Positions 35,554 to 45,323 of a stretch of 64,000 bases of DNA are shown here, in pieces. Source of the DNA: JADGHX01 sp963837755 (GTDB lineage Bacteria; Pseudomonadota; Gammaproteobacteria; Steroidobacterales; Steroidobacteraceae); NCBI GenBank assembly GCA_963837755.1, contig CAWIOP010000001.1, positions 1,922,001-1,986,000 on the forward strand. Direction: 5' to 3'. The notes beneath the pieces were generated by a model. The model ran no database searches, was not told where the DNA came from, and saw only the letters and a list, made by a program, of their open reading frames with translations. The position numbers and the translations under genes were made by a program. Positions within the stretch are counted from its first letter, which is position 1; the number at the start of each line of letters is the position of its first letter.

Positions 35554-38190
35554 ATGCCGCGCAGACAGAACTCCGCCAGCACGCACAATCCCCCGCGGCC
35601 TCGAGCCCGCAAGACTCGCAAGAACGGCGCGGCAGCCAGGGCCAGCGGTGAGTCGCGGGTCTCGCACCTGCGCCGCCCGCAGAGCATGCCGGTTGAGGAA
35701 TGGCAACAACGGCTGCGTCGCCAGTTCGGGCGCGCGCAGTCCTTCGGACTCGAGAACATCGGCGACGAGCCGGTGTTCTCCGAATTCGAGGTGAGCAATC
35801 CCCAGAGCGGCAGTCGCTATCGCGTGGCCATTCGCGGTTCACAGCCGGGCGAGAGCTTCTGCGCCTGCCCGGACTTCGCCACCAACGATCTGGGCACCTG
35901 CAAGCACATCGAGTTCGTGCTGGGGGCGCTGGAGAAGAAAGCGCGGCGGCAAGCGGGCGCTGGCAGCTGGGGTTCCACCCGCCGTACAGCGAAATCTACC
36001 TGCGGTATGGCGGCGACCGCGCAGGTGCGGTTCCGCGCCGGGACGAGTGCCCGCCGGCTTTGGCCAGGCGCGCCGCGCGGCTGTTCGCGGGTGCTGAGGC
36101 GGCGCTCTGCCAGTGGAGCGGTTCCCCGAGCTCGAGGGCTTTCTGGCCAGCGCGGAGAAGCTCGGCCACGAGCTGCGGTGCTACGACGACGCGCTCGCCT
36201 TCGTCGCGCAGGTTCGCGACGCCGCTGAGCGGCGGCGCGATCATCGACGCGGCCTACCCGAAGGGCGCGCGCAGCGCTGCGCTCGAGGACCTGCGTGAAG
36301 ACCGGGCTCTATCCCTACCAGGCCGACGGGGCGCTGTTCGCCGCGCGCGCCGGGCGCTGCCTCATCGGCGATGAGATGGGCCTCGGCAAGACGATTCAGG
36401 CGCATCGCCGCGACGGAGCTGTTCGCGCGGCACTTCGGCGCCGAGCGGGTGCTCATCGTTTGCCCCACCTCCCTCAAACATCAATGGCAGCGGGAAATCG
36501 CGCGCTTCACCGATCGGCAGGGCGCAGGTGATCGACGGCCTGCGCGCAGCCGCGCGAGCAGCAATATGCGCAGGCAGGCGTTCTGCAAGATCGTGAACTA
36601 CGACGTGCTGCGCGAAAGACCTGGAACAGATTCGCCACTGGTCGCCGGACGTGGTGATCGTGGATGAGGCGCAGCGGATCAAGAACTGGAACACCGTAGC
36701 CGCACGAGCCTTGAAGAGTATCGAAAGCCCTTACGCCATCGTGCTCACGGGCACGCCGCTGGAGAACCGGCTGGAAGAGCTGCTTTCCATCGTGCAGTTC
36801 GTCGACCGCCATCGGCTCGGCCCCACCTGGCGCCTGCGGCACGACCACCAGGCGCTGGATGAATCCGGGCGCGTCATCGGCTATCGGAATCTGGACCGGA
36901 TCGGCAAGACGCTCGCGCCGATCCTGCTGCGCCGGCGCAAGGCGGAGGTCATGAGCCAGCTGCCGCCGCGATCGACAACACCGTGTTCGTGCCCATGACG
37001 GACGAGCAGATGGATCACCACAAGGAGAACCGGCGAAATCGTTGACCGAATCGTGCAGCAGCTGGCGCAAGACGGGCTTCCTGTCCGACGCCGACCAGCG
37101 CCGGCTCACGTGCTGCCTGCAGAACATGCGCATGTCGTGCAACAGCACCTTCCTGCTCGACCGCACTACCGACCACGGCGCCAAGGCGGACGAGCTGGTG
37201 ACGCTGCTCGAGGAAGTCTTCGAACGGCCGGGCACCAAGGTGGTGGTCTTCAGTCAGTGGGTGCGCACGCACGAGCTGATCGTTCGCCGGCTCCGCGAGC
37301 GGGGCTGGAGCCATGTGCTGTTTCACGGTGGCGTGCCGAGTGAAAAGCGCGGAGCGCTCGTGGACCGCTTTCGGGACGACCCGGCCTGCCGCGTGTTTCT
37401 CTCCACCGACGCCGGTGGCGTCGGGCTGAATCTGCAGCACGCGGCGTCGATCGTCATCAACATGGATATGCCGTGGAACCCCGCGGTGCTCGAGCAGCGC
37501 ATCGGCCGCGTGCATCGGCTGGGGCAGTCGCGTAGCGTGCAGGTGGTCAACTTCGTTGCCCAGGGCACGATCGAGGAGCGCATGCTGTCGCTGCTCGCGT
37601 TCAAGAAATCGCTGTTCGCCGGCGTGCTGGATGGGGGCGAGCGCGAAGTGTTTCTCGGCGGCACGAAGCTGTCGAAGTTCATGGAGAGCGTGGATGCGGT
37701 GGCGGGCGCGGGCACCGGTGCGCAGGCGGGCGCCAGCGCGGAGCCCCGCGCGGCTACCGCTACCGGCCCGGGAACAGATGTGCGCACGAACGCGGCCGCC
37801 GGTGCAACGCTACCGCAGGCAATGGTGCGGGCTGCTGAGCCTGCGTTGGAGAGTGGGCGGGAAAGTGCCGGTTCGGCGCCGCAGGGTGCCGTGGCAGGGA
37901 ATTCCAATGCGGCATCAGTTCGGGCCGCGAGTACGGCGGACGACAATCCCTGGGCGCCATTGCTCAGCGTCGGCGTTGAGCTGTTGAAAGCGCTGTCCGA
38001 CGCGTCGCGCGGGAACGGCAGTAGTGAGACCCGTGGAAGCGCGCAGCGAGCGGCGGATTCGTGGATCGAGACGGACGCGCAGAGCGGCCGTTCGTATCTC
38101 AAGGTGCCGATGCCGGAGCCGCAGGTTGTGCAGCAACTGGGTGAGGTACTCGGGCGTCTGATCGCCGGGTTGGGGAGGAAACCGGAGTAA
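35554..38190 (+). pseudogene. SWIM zinc-finger SNF2-family helicase, broken by about fifteen single-base indels
   Basis: Piecing frames together gives a bacterial SNF2 protein: a SWIM zinc finger (CACPDFATNDLGTCKHIEFVL), PPYSEIYLRYGG, then Walker A in LIGDEMGLGKTIQA, DEAQ box VIVDEAQRIKNW, LTGTPLENRLEELLSIVQF, and motifs V/VI STDAGGVGLNLQ and EQRIGRVHRLGQSR. The last 382 residues (from 37042) are in one frame and end in a Gly/Ala-rich tail and KVPMPEP. Upstream, between about 35940 and 37065, the sense frame changes repeatedly: at least twelve extra G/C bases (for example near 35941, 35972, 36024, 36294, 36403, 36521) and about three missing bases. No stop codons arise by substitution. It adjoins the Wadjet operon divergently. 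Confidence 0.85.
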
Positions 38191-38250
38191 GGCGGGTCGG
38201 GCGGTGACGGGCGCCGGCCACAGTCCGGGGGAAATCCCCTTGCTTTTTGT

Positions 38251-38289
38251 ACCCCGGAAATCTAACGTCTGCCGTTAGATTTCCGGGGT
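38251..38289. promoter_or_regulatory. Perfect inverted repeat, 17-base arms, just before the DUF4143 ATPase start
   Basis: ACCCCGGAAATCTAACG (38251-38267) and its exact complement (38273-38289) flank the loop TCTGC, ending 5 bases before the ATG at 38295. The right arm includes CCGGGG, the only ribosome-site-like sequence, so the RNA hairpin would hide the start. As DNA it is a long symmetric operator. A smaller palindrome (GGGGAAATCCCC) sits about 20 bases upstream. No T-run follows on either strand, so it is not an intrinsic terminator. Confidence 0.7.
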
Positions 38290-38294
38290 TAATC

Positions 38295-39470
38295 ATGATC
38301 ACTCGCCGCCTGCGTCCGTATGTGGAAAACCGCCTGAAGGAGGTGCCTGCCGTCGTCCTGCTCGGCCCGCGCCAGGTCGGCAAGACCACTCTCGCGCGCA
38401 GCATTGCAACTCGCAGGGCCAGGAATGCAGCGCTCTACCTTGATCTCGAGCGGCCAGTGGATCAACGCCGCTTGCGGGATGCCGACACCTTTCTGAGGGC
38501 TCAGGCCGGCAAGCTCGTCATCATCGATGAGATCCATCGTGCCCCGGCGCTGTTCGAGATATTGCGTGGGATCATCGACGAGCGCCGGGCGGCTGGTGAG
38601 CGCGCCGGGCATTTTCTGCTACTCGGGTCCGCGGCGATCGAGCTGATGCGGCAGGCGTCGGAGACGCTGGCCGGGCGGGTTGCCTACGTGAATCTCGGGC
38701 CCATCGACGCGCTGGAGTTGCCCAAACAGGTGGGCGACACGGACCATCTGTGGCTGCGTGGAGGTTTCCCCGACAGCGTGCTCGCCTCGAACGACAAGGC
38801 GAGCCTCGAATGGCGGCGCGACTTCATTCGCAGTTATCTGGAGCGCGACGTTCCAATGTTCGCACCCCGTCTGCCCGCGGAAACCATCGGCCGCCTTTGG
38901 ACGATGCTCGCGCACGCGCAAGGTGCGCCACTCAACCAGGCGCGGCTGGTGTCCAGCCTTGGGGTCTCGTCTCCAGCGGTGGGTCGCTATGTCGATCTGC
39001 TCGTGGATATGCTGCTCGTGCGCCGCTTGCGCCCATGGAGCGGCAACATCGGCAAGCGGCTGGTGCGCGCGCCGAAGACATACATACGCGACAGCGGCCT
39101 TACTCATGCGCTGCTCGATATCGAAACGTGGGACGAAGTATTAGGCCACCCGGTAGCGGGTGGGAGCTGGGAAGGGTTTGTCATCGAAAATCTCATCGCC
39201 GCGGCCGGCGATCGACGCACTCCTTACTTCTATAGAACGGAAGACGGAGCGGAGATCGATCTGCTGCTGGAGCGTGGAGGAAAGATCGAGTTTGCCATTG
39301 AGATCAAGCGGTCATCCGCGCCTTCGCTCTCGCGAGGGTTTCATGACGCGAGCAAGGTTCTGAAGGCGCGCGAATCGTTTCTGGTTCACAGCGGAACCGA
39401 GTCATGGCCCGAGTCCGGCGGCGTTACGGCAGTTGGCCTGGTGGACTTGATGCGCAAGCTGGCGGGATGA
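38295..39470 (+). CDS. AAA ATPase with DUF4143 and C-terminal nuclease-like domain
   Basis: A 391-residue AAA_14/DUF4143 protein. It has Walker A LLGPRQVGKTTLA (about 18-30), Walker B LVIIDEIHRAP, and sensor-type LLLGSAAIELM. A winged-helix/DUF4143 region (IRSYLERDVPMFAPRLPAETI, LVSSLGVSSPAVGRYVDLLVDM) follows, then a PD-(D/E)xK-like end (GAEIDLLLERGGKIEFAIEIKRS). Such proteins are common, variable accessory ATPases, often found beside toxin, defence or mobile genes. Role unknown. The start follows a large inverted repeat. A frame extension to 38247 runs through that repeat and is rejected. Confidence 0.9.
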   Translation: MITRRLRPYVENRLKEVPAVVLLGPRQVGKTTLARSIATRRARNAALYLDLERPVDQRRLRDADTFLRAQAGKLVIIDEIHRAPALFEILRGIIDERRAAGERAGHFLLLGSAAIELMRQASETLAGRVAYVNLGPIDALELPKQVGDTDHLWLRGGFPDSVLASNDKASLEWRRDFIRSYLERDVPMFAPRLPAETIGRLWTMLAHAQGAPLNQARLVSSLGVSSPAVGRYVDLLVDMLLVRRLRPWSGNIGKRLVRAPKTYIRDSGLTHALLDIETWDEVLGHPVAGGSWEGFVIENLIAAAGDRRTPYFYRTEDGAEIDLLLERGGKIEFAIEIKRSSAPSLSRGFHDASKVLKARESFLVHSGTESWPESGGVTAVGLVDLMRKLAG

Positions 39471-39579
39471 GGCGAGCGGGCAAGCCCAGTGGTGTGCTGG
39501 CCGCGCCGCGTGCGCACACGCGAAGATCCAGCCACCGTCCAGCGCCTCGTGGCCTGTTGGTGGCAGCGCCTCGAATGAT

Positions 39580-39762
39580 CTATCGCCCCTTGTCGGTCTT
39601 CTTTGTAGATGAGGCGATCTTCGCGGACTCTCGCTGTGACAGCATCTGGTCGCGGATGCGGAACGCGCGAGCGAACCCTTCGAGATCTTTGTCTGCGCGC
39701 TGATGCGCCACGCGGAAGACATCAGCGAGCTGTTGCTGCTCAGCTTTCGAGTCTTTGGCCAC
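39580..39762 (-). CDS. Small charged hypothetical protein (60 aa)
   Basis: A GTG at 39762 has AAGAGG 6 bases upstream. It opens a 60-residue frame that is helical and charged (SKAEQQQLADVFRVAHQRAD, then FARAFRIRDQMLSQRESAK) and ends in a Lys-rich tail. The frame is open further upstream, but without good starts. The spacing and amphipathic content favour a real small protein. No family recognised. Confidence 0.5.
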   Translation of the reverse strand: MAKDSKAEQQQLADVFRVAHQRADKDLEGFARAFRIRDQMLSQRESAKIASSTKKTDKGR

Positions 39763-40164
39763 GGTGAACCTCTTGTGACGTAAACCCCGCGCGAAAGTCC
39801 GCATCGGGTGCCGCCGAAGTCTAGCGCGACCAGAGGCCATGCGCATCGCAGGCCGCGAGCTTTTTCGACCAGTGTGTTCACGCAACCGTACTCACGCGTA
39901 TGTCCATGCACCTGGGGCCTTTTTGAAGGCGCTATGAGAGAGCTTCAGTCTCAGTCATTCAGGTCGCTCGACTGAGGAAATTCCGTTACCCGGCGTGCGC
40001 ATTGACACTGCAGCGCAGTCCTTGGCTACGGCGCATCCAGTTCCGCAGGTAAGTCAAGGCTGTACGTCCACGTTGACCATCGCGGCCGCAGATCGAAGCC
40101 AAAGTTGCAGCGATGTGCGCGATCGTGCGCATCTGTTTTGCTTCCGTTCGGCAGGAGGGGGGAT
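39763..40164. other. Gene-poor stretch before the HEAT-repeat gene
   Basis: About 400 bases with no supported gene. Codon bias in all frames is poor and several stops occur. It probably holds the promoter for the leader ORF and HEAT-repeat gene, but no convincing -35/-10 pair was seen. Confidence 0.5.
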
Positions 40165-40233
40165 ATGTATAGAGACGAGCTCGATGTGGGCTCTCCACTG
40201 GCGCCTCGGCGAGGTAAGATTTCGCCCCCATGA
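40165..40233 (+). CDS. Candidate 22-aa leader peptide coupled to the HEAT-repeat gene
   Basis: A very strong Shine-Dalgarno run (AGGAGGGGGG) ends 2 bases before ATG 40165; AGGAGG itself is about 6 bases away. The frame encodes MYRDELDVGSPLAPRRGKIS then PP and stops. Its TGA overlaps the downstream ATG at 40230 as ATGA. The larger gene has no good ribosome site of its own, so it is likely translated by reinitiation after this peptide. The Pro-Pro end could slow terminating ribosomes. Inference from sequence only. Confidence 0.5.
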   Translation: MYRDELDVGSPLAPRRGKISPP

Positions 40234-41198
40234 ACGCAGCACCACGCAACCGGCCCGAAGAGAAGAAGCTCGACGCGTTGAACGCTCTCGACGCGACGGC
40301 CGACCGCGCCGTGCAGAACGAGGCCATCAAGACCGCGCTGGCGGATAAGCACTATCGCGTCGTGGCCAAGGGCGCGTTGCTGGCGGAGGAGCGCTCACTG
40401 CACGAACGCATGCCCGACCTGCTGGCGGCTTACGCGCGTTTTCTTCATGACCCGGTCAAGCGAGACCCCAACTGCATCGCCAAGGCGGCTATCGCTCGCG
40501 CGCTGGTGAGCCTCGAGTGCCGCGATGTTCCGTTCTACCTTGCGGGCATTCGTTACACGCAGCCCGAGCCCGTGTGGGGCGGCAGTGCGGACACGGCCAT
40601 CGACGTGCGTTGCAGTTGCGCACTGGGCCTCGTCAACGCGAACTACTTCCGCGCCGTGCCGGAGCTCGCGGCGCTGTTGAACGACCCGGAGGCACGTGCG
40701 CGCGCGGGCGCCGCTCGTGCCATTTCCTGCGGCAACCCGCGTGAGGCGGAAGCGCTGCTGCGCTTCAAGGTGCTCACCGGCGATGCAGAGCCGGAAGTGT
40801 TGGGCGAATGCTTCACGGGACTGCTGGCCATCGCGCCGGAGGAGTGTCTTCCGCTCGTTGCCGCACAGCTCGCCTGCGACAACGATGCCGTGCGGGACTT
40901 CGCCGCGCTGGCGCTGGGGGAGTCGCGGCATCCGGGCGCGCTTCAGTATCTGCGCAATGCGTGGGACGACGTGCTCGTCTCGCCCGAAATGCGGGCCGTG
41001 CTGATCCGCGCGGGCGCGGTTCATCGAACGGAGCCTGCGTTCGACTGGCTGATCTCCATCATCGAAAACGGCACGCCCGTTCAGGCCGATGTCGCGGTGG
41101 ATGCGCTCGCGGTCTATGAACGCAACACCAGGCTGCACGAGCGTGTGCAGGCGGCGCTTGCGAAACGGGCAGACCCGCCGCGGTCCGCCAGGCGCTAG
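40230..41198 (+). CDS. HEAT-repeat protein
   Basis: A 322-residue all-helical protein with HEAT/PBS-lyase-type repeats: AIDVRCSCALGLVNANYFRAVPELAALLNDPEARARAGAARAIS, and VRDFAALALGESRHPGALQYLRNAWDD. There is no signal peptide or membrane segment. HEAT solenoids are protein-protein scaffolds; no partner is apparent. Translation appears coupled to the upstream 22-codon ORF. It converges with a cupin gene, leaving 12 bases between stops. Confidence 0.82.
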   Translation: MNAAPRNRPEEKKLDALNALDATADRAVQNEAIKTALADKHYRVVAKGALLAEERSLHERMPDLLAAYARFLHDPVKRDPNCIAKAAIARALVSLECRDVPFYLAGIRYTQPEPVWGGSADTAIDVRCSCALGLVNANYFRAVPELAALLNDPEARARAGAARAISCGNPREAEALLRFKVLTGDAEPEVLGECFTGLLAIAPEECLPLVAAQLACDNDAVRDFAALALGESRHPGALQYLRNAWDDVLVSPEMRAVLIRAGAVHRTEPAFDWLISIIENGTPVQADVAVDALAVYERNTRLHERVQAALAKRADPPRSARR

Positions 41199-41210
41199 CG
41201 GCCCGTCGCG

Positions 41211-41594
41211 TCAGACCGGCCTGTTCTGCGTGCCTTCGCCCGGCGTGACGAAGATCATCCTTGCCGGCTTGCGAACTTTCGCCGTGTGCCAGGTGTTCGT
41301 CGGCACCAGCACATAGGCGCCGGGCTGGTCGAGCACGACGGTGTCGTGCACGCCGTCCTTTTCGAGGTGCAGCTCCACCGCGCCTTCAAGGAGACACACG
41401 AATTCCTCGCCTGCCGGGTGCCGTTCCCACCCGGGCCAGTCCGAGTCGTAGGAAAAGCACGACACCAATCTCGAGAACGGGCCGAGGCGTCCGGTGACGA
41501 TCGCTTGCCAGAAATCCGGTGTATACGGAAGCGGTCTGGCGCGGCTGGCGTCGTCGAGGGCGACGAACGTGTCGGCGATCTGAAATGCATTCAT
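41211..41594 (-). CDS. Small cupin-domain protein
   Basis: A 127-residue single cupin. The first motif is seen in WERHPAGEEFVCLLEGAVELHLE (H and E metal ligands), the second in GAYVLVPTNTWHTAKV. The start at 41594 has AAGGAG 7 bases upstream. Cytosolic. The layout resembles sugar- or acid-binding RmlC-like cupins, sometimes called anti-sigma-type, but no specific function can be named. Confidence 0.85.
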   Translation of the reverse strand: MNAFQIADTFVALDDASRARPLPYTPDFWQAIVTGRLGPFSRLVSCFSYDSDWPGWERHPAGEEFVCLLEGAVELHLEKDGVHDTVVLDQPGAYVLVPTNTWHTAKVRKPARMIFVTPGEGTQNRPV

Positions 41595-41809
41595 TCGATC
41601 ACTCCTTCGTCGTTCGGCATGTCGATTCTTGCGGTGGGTATTTCGTTGGCGCACCCGCCGACGATGAGCCCGGCAGCGACCGGCAGCACAGCTCTTGTCG
41701 GCATTGCCCGATACATTCTTGTTGTTCGCAGGATGACCGTATTAAACGTAAAGTGAAAGTACTTCGCCGATCGCTTCGCTATATTCGGCCCGCAAAGGGG
41801 GACTCACAC

Positions 41810-43054
41810 ATGAAAATCAAATACGGGCTGGCGTCGGTTTGCCTGGTCGTTCTCTTCGCTCATACAGCCCGCGTCGAGGCCGCGGACTGGGTATCCACCT
41901 GGGGCGCCGCGCCGCTGCCGCCCGGCCCGCCGATGGGGCCGGCCGCTGCGCCGTCCAACTTCGCGAACCAGACCATCCGCCAGGTTGTGCGCATCAGCGC
42001 GGGTGGCGAACGGGTGCGCATCCGCTTTACCAATGAGTACGGCGCGAAGCCCCTGGTGATCGGCGCCGCCCGGGTTGCGCTGGTCGATGCGAATGGCAAC
42101 GGCAGCGTCGAGGCGGGCAAACCGGTGCTGTTCGGCGGAAAGCCATCGGTGACCATCCCGGCCGGCGCGCCGTTCCTCAGCGACCCGATCGATCTTGCGG
42201 CGAAGGCCTTGTCCAGCCTCGCCATCAGCATCTACTTGCCCGAAGACACGGGCGCGTGCACGTGCCACGCCGTTGGCATGCAGACCGCGCAGGTTTCAGA
42301 CGCCGGCGACTTCACTGCCAAAACCTTCACGCCGAAGGCGATGATGCAGTCCCGCGCGTTCATCTCGGGCATCGACGTTGAATCTGCCGTGCCGGCAAAA
42401 ACCATCGTCGTGCTCGGCGACTCCATTTCGGATGGCGTGGGCTCCACGGCCGACAAGAATCGCCGCTGGCCCGACCTGCTCGCCGAGCGCCTTGCCGCGC
42501 GCGACAGCCGCAAGGGCTGGGGCATCGTCAACATGGGCATCAGTGGCAATCGCGTGCTGGGCGACGGCGCCGGTGTCAGCGCGCTCGCGCGGCTCGATCG
42601 CGACGTGCTCTCGGTCACGGGCGCGGCTTACGTCGTCGTCTTCGAAGGCGTGAACGACCTTGGTATTTCGTACGGGAAGTTCGAAGGCCCGATGGCCGAG
42701 CGCTTCAAGGCGTTGCAGCAGTCGAAGGTCACCGCGGAATCGATGATTGCCGGCTATCGCCAGATCATCCAGCGAGCGCATGCGAAGGGCGTGAAGGTAA
42801 TCGGCGCCACCATCGCGCCCTATGGCGGCGCCATGTACTACCAGCCGGAAGGCGAGGCAGTGCGCCAGGCCATCAACCATTGGATTCGCACGGGCCGCGA
42901 GTTCGATGCGGTATTCGACTTCGATGCCGCCTTGCGCGACCCCGCGAAACCCACCGAGATGGCCGCCGCGCTTCACGCCGGCGACCACCTGCATGGCAGC
43001 GACGCGGGCTACGAAGCTGTGGCGAAGTCCATCGATCTGGCGGTGTTCAAGTAG
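41810..43054 (+). CDS. Exported SGNH/GDSL hydrolase
   Basis: A 414-residue protein with a signal peptide (YGLASVCLVVLFAHTARVEA) and an N-terminal beta-sandwich starting ADWVSTWGAAPLPP. An SGNH hydrolase domain follows: block I TIVVLGDSISDGVGS with the catalytic Ser, block II GISGNRVLGDG, block III VVFEGVNDLG, and block V DHLHGSDAGY with the Asp-His pair. This plan is that of extracellular acyl- or acetylesterases acting on plant polysaccharides or rhamnogalacturonan-like substrates. GGGGG precedes the ATG at 8 bases. Confidence 0.93.
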   Translation: MKIKYGLASVCLVVLFAHTARVEAADWVSTWGAAPLPPGPPMGPAAAPSNFANQTIRQVVRISAGGERVRIRFTNEYGAKPLVIGAARVALVDANGNGSVEAGKPVLFGGKPSVTIPAGAPFLSDPIDLAAKALSSLAISIYLPEDTGACTCHAVGMQTAQVSDAGDFTAKTFTPKAMMQSRAFISGIDVESAVPAKTIVVLGDSISDGVGSTADKNRRWPDLLAERLAARDSRKGWGIVNMGISGNRVLGDGAGVSALARLDRDVLSVTGAAYVVVFEGVNDLGISYGKFEGPMAERFKALQQSKVTAESMIAGYRQIIQRAHAKGVKVIGATIAPYGGAMYYQPEGEAVRQAINHWIRTGREFDAVFDFDAALRDPAKPTEMAAALHAGDHLHGSDAGYEAVAKSIDLAVFK

Positions 43055-43145
43055 CGCGGAGCCCGCGTCAGCCGAGCAGCGCGCACTCCTCGACCAGCCG
43101 ATCGTTGAATGCGCGCACTCACTGGCTCAGGTGCCGGATCGGCGC

Positions 43146-44451
43146 CTAGCGCGGCGCCGGCTGCTTGTCCCAGTCCTTCTTGCCTTCGTCCTGCCCGGCC
43201 ACGGAGTAGAGCACCTGCGCATTGCGGGTCTTCTGGAAATCCTCCAGCGACTGGCCGCGCATCGCCGCGTAGATGTGCAGGTTCGTCGTGCCGACCACGG
43301 CGCCGAGCTTCTCCAGCAGGAAGAAGATGACGCCGTAGTGAATCAGCGCGCGCCAGTCGCGCCGGCGCACCATGTCGCGCTCCTGCTCCGTGAGACCCGC
43401 CTCTTCGAACAGCGGCTGCGGGTCCGCCAGGAAGCGCTTGCGGATACTCGGGCTTGATGAGGTCGTGCAGGAAACTGTTGAGGCGATAGGCCTTCACGCT
43501 GCGATCGAGCGTGAACGGATAGGTGCCCTGCAGCTTCTCGACGCCCGCCCACTGCTCGCCGATGCGCGCGCGATACGTCCGCGGTCGGACTCAGTCCTCC
43601 GGATCGTCGGAGTCGTTCTCGTAGATCACGGTGGCAGATCGGCGTCATCGACGGCAGGTAGTAGGCCTGGTGCAGCTTCTTCACCTTCTTCGACAGCGCG
43701 CCGCGCATGATGCAGCCACATGATGACTTCGGCGCCCTCCATGCCGCCGCGCTCCGCGTACTCGCGCAATGGTGATCTTCGTGAGGCTTTCCGGATCCTT
43801 CTCGAGCAGCTCGAGGAACTCCATGTCCCACGGCGTGTTGTTGAAGCCGCAGCGCTCGCCGTGCACCTGGTGCGACAGCCCGCCGGTGCCGACGATGGCC
43901 ACCTTCAGGTCTTCCGGGTAGCTCTCGATCGCCTTGCGCAGCGACTGGCCGAGCTTGAAGCAGCGCTTCGCCGAAGGAATCGGGAGCTCCAGCACGCCCA
44001 CCTGCAGCGGCACGATGGCGCCCGGCCACGCCGGCTCGTGCGGCCACAGCAGCGACAGCGGCGAGAAGCAGCCGTGGTCGAGCCCCTTGCCCTGGAAGTA
44101 CGACAGGTCGAATTCGTCGGCGACGAGGCCGTTGGCGACGTGCCGCGCAAGACCCGGGTGCCCCTTGATCGGGCGGCAGCTTGCGCGGCGCCGCCGCCTT
44201 CGTCCGCCACCCAGTACTTGCTCGCCCACGCCGAGCGCGAAGTGCGAGTAGTGGTCGAAGAAGAACGACGTGATGTGGTCGTTGAAGATGAAGAACAGCA
44301 CGTCCGGCTTCTTCTCCGCCAGCCACTGCTGCACGGGCTTGTAGCCCTCGAAGATCGGCGCCCACACGGGGTCCTTCTGCTTGTTCGTGTCGAGCGCGAA
44401 GCCGATGGTCGGCGTGTGCGAAGTGGCGATGCCGCCGACGATGGTAGCCAT
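43146..44451 (-). pseudogene. galA: Gallate dioxygenase (LigB-type with fused LigA-like tail), broken by several indels
   Basis: Frames joined together give a protein of about 430 residues closely following GalA/DesB gallate dioxygenases. The catalytic LigB-type half has IATSHTPTIGFA, FNDHITSFFFDHYS, FSPLSLLWPHEP and GTGGLSHQVHGERCGFNNTPWD. The C-terminal LigA-like tail has MVRRRDWRALIHYGVIFFLLEKLGAVVG and YAAMRGQSLEDF. Extra single bases lie near 44220, 44189, 44170, 43764, 43712, 43633 and 43443, with a compensated pair near 43590. The enzyme opens the ring of gallate. The ATG at 44451 has AGGAG 8 bases upstream. No other gallate-pathway gene is adjacent. Confidence 0.85.
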
Positions 44452-44630
44452 TGCAGGAACTCCTGGACGAGGCCCGAAGGGTACCAAACACCCCGCCCGC
44501 GCGCCTCGCGGTGGCCCGTTGAATCGTTGGCGCTGTTCATCGTGCAGCGGGCGCGACCTTGCGCCGCCGCTGAAGCTTCCGCCGGGCCGGTCTGGAATAT
44601 AGTGCGCGCGTCATCAGGCAGGATCGGTCC

Positions 44631-45314
44631 ATGAAGGAGTTCTTACGGGCCCTGTCGGGCCGCGCCGAGTTTCTCATCGTCGTGCTCGGCGCGTTCGGGC
44701 TGTTCCTGCTGTCGAACCTCGTGCTGCTCTTCGACCCGTCCGCGCTTTCCTCCGTGCCGCCGATCACCAATGACGAGCTCCGCAGCACCATTTATTACGA
44801 GCTCGTGACACTGGCCCTGCTGGGCGGTTTCCTCAACGCGCGCAAGTGGACGCTCGAGCGTCTGGGTTTCGCGATCGACCTGCGCGACACCGTGATCGGT
44901 GTCGGCCTGGCCGCGGTCGTGTATGCGATGAGCATAGTGATACAGCTCATGGCCGCCGGCGTCGCGCCCGGCATGGTCGAGGCCGCTGCGAAGTGGCTGC
45001 GGGTGTCGGAGCCGCTGGGCTTTGGCACCGTGGCGATCACCTCCATCGTCAATTCGATCTTCGAAGAGGTGTTCGTCTGCGCCTATGTCATCACGGCGCT
45101 CAAGGAGCGCCGCGGCGTGGCGATGGCGGTGAACGTGAGTGTGGGGCTGCGCGTGACGTATCACCTTTACCAGGGCGCGTTCGGCGCGCTCACCATCGCG
45201 CCGGTCGGCCTCCTGTTCGCCTACTGGTACATTCGCAGCGGCAGGCTCTGGCCGGTGATCGTGGCGCACGGCGTGATCGATTTCATCGGCCTGATGTCGC
45301 TGGAAGGCGGCTGA
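44631..45314 (+). CDS. CPBP-family intramembrane metalloprotease
   Basis: A 227-residue inner-membrane protein with about six hydrophobic segments. The metal and catalytic motifs are IFEEVFVCAYV (the Glu-Glu motif, with Cys where Arg is common), RVTYHLYQGAFGAL (His) and IVAHGVIDFIGL (His and Asp). Bacterial CPBP proteases are Abi-like; some protect against bacteriocins or process membrane proteins. Substrate unknown. It converges with hrpA, leaving 9 bases between stops. Confidence 0.88.
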   Translation: MKEFLRALSGRAEFLIVVLGAFGLFLLSNLVLLFDPSALSSVPPITNDELRSTIYYELVTLALLGGFLNARKWTLERLGFAIDLRDTVIGVGLAAVVYAMSIVIQLMAAGVAPGMVEAAAKWLRVSEPLGFGTVAITSIVNSIFEEVFVCAYVITALKERRGVAMAVNVSVGLRVTYHLYQGAFGALTIAPVGLLFAYWYIRSGRLWPVIVAHGVIDFIGLMSLEGG

Positions 45315-45323
45315 CAAGAGCGT

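Noticed and set aside
35554..38190. SNF2 gene plus Wadjet genes as a DISARM-type system
   Set aside because: The DISARM methylase, phospholipase-D-like and DUF1998 genes are absent. The Wadjet II set explains the operon.
38251..38289. Inverted repeat as an intrinsic terminator for the SNF2 gene
   Set aside because: No T-run follows on either strand and it lies 5 bases before a start codon, so a regulatory role fits better.
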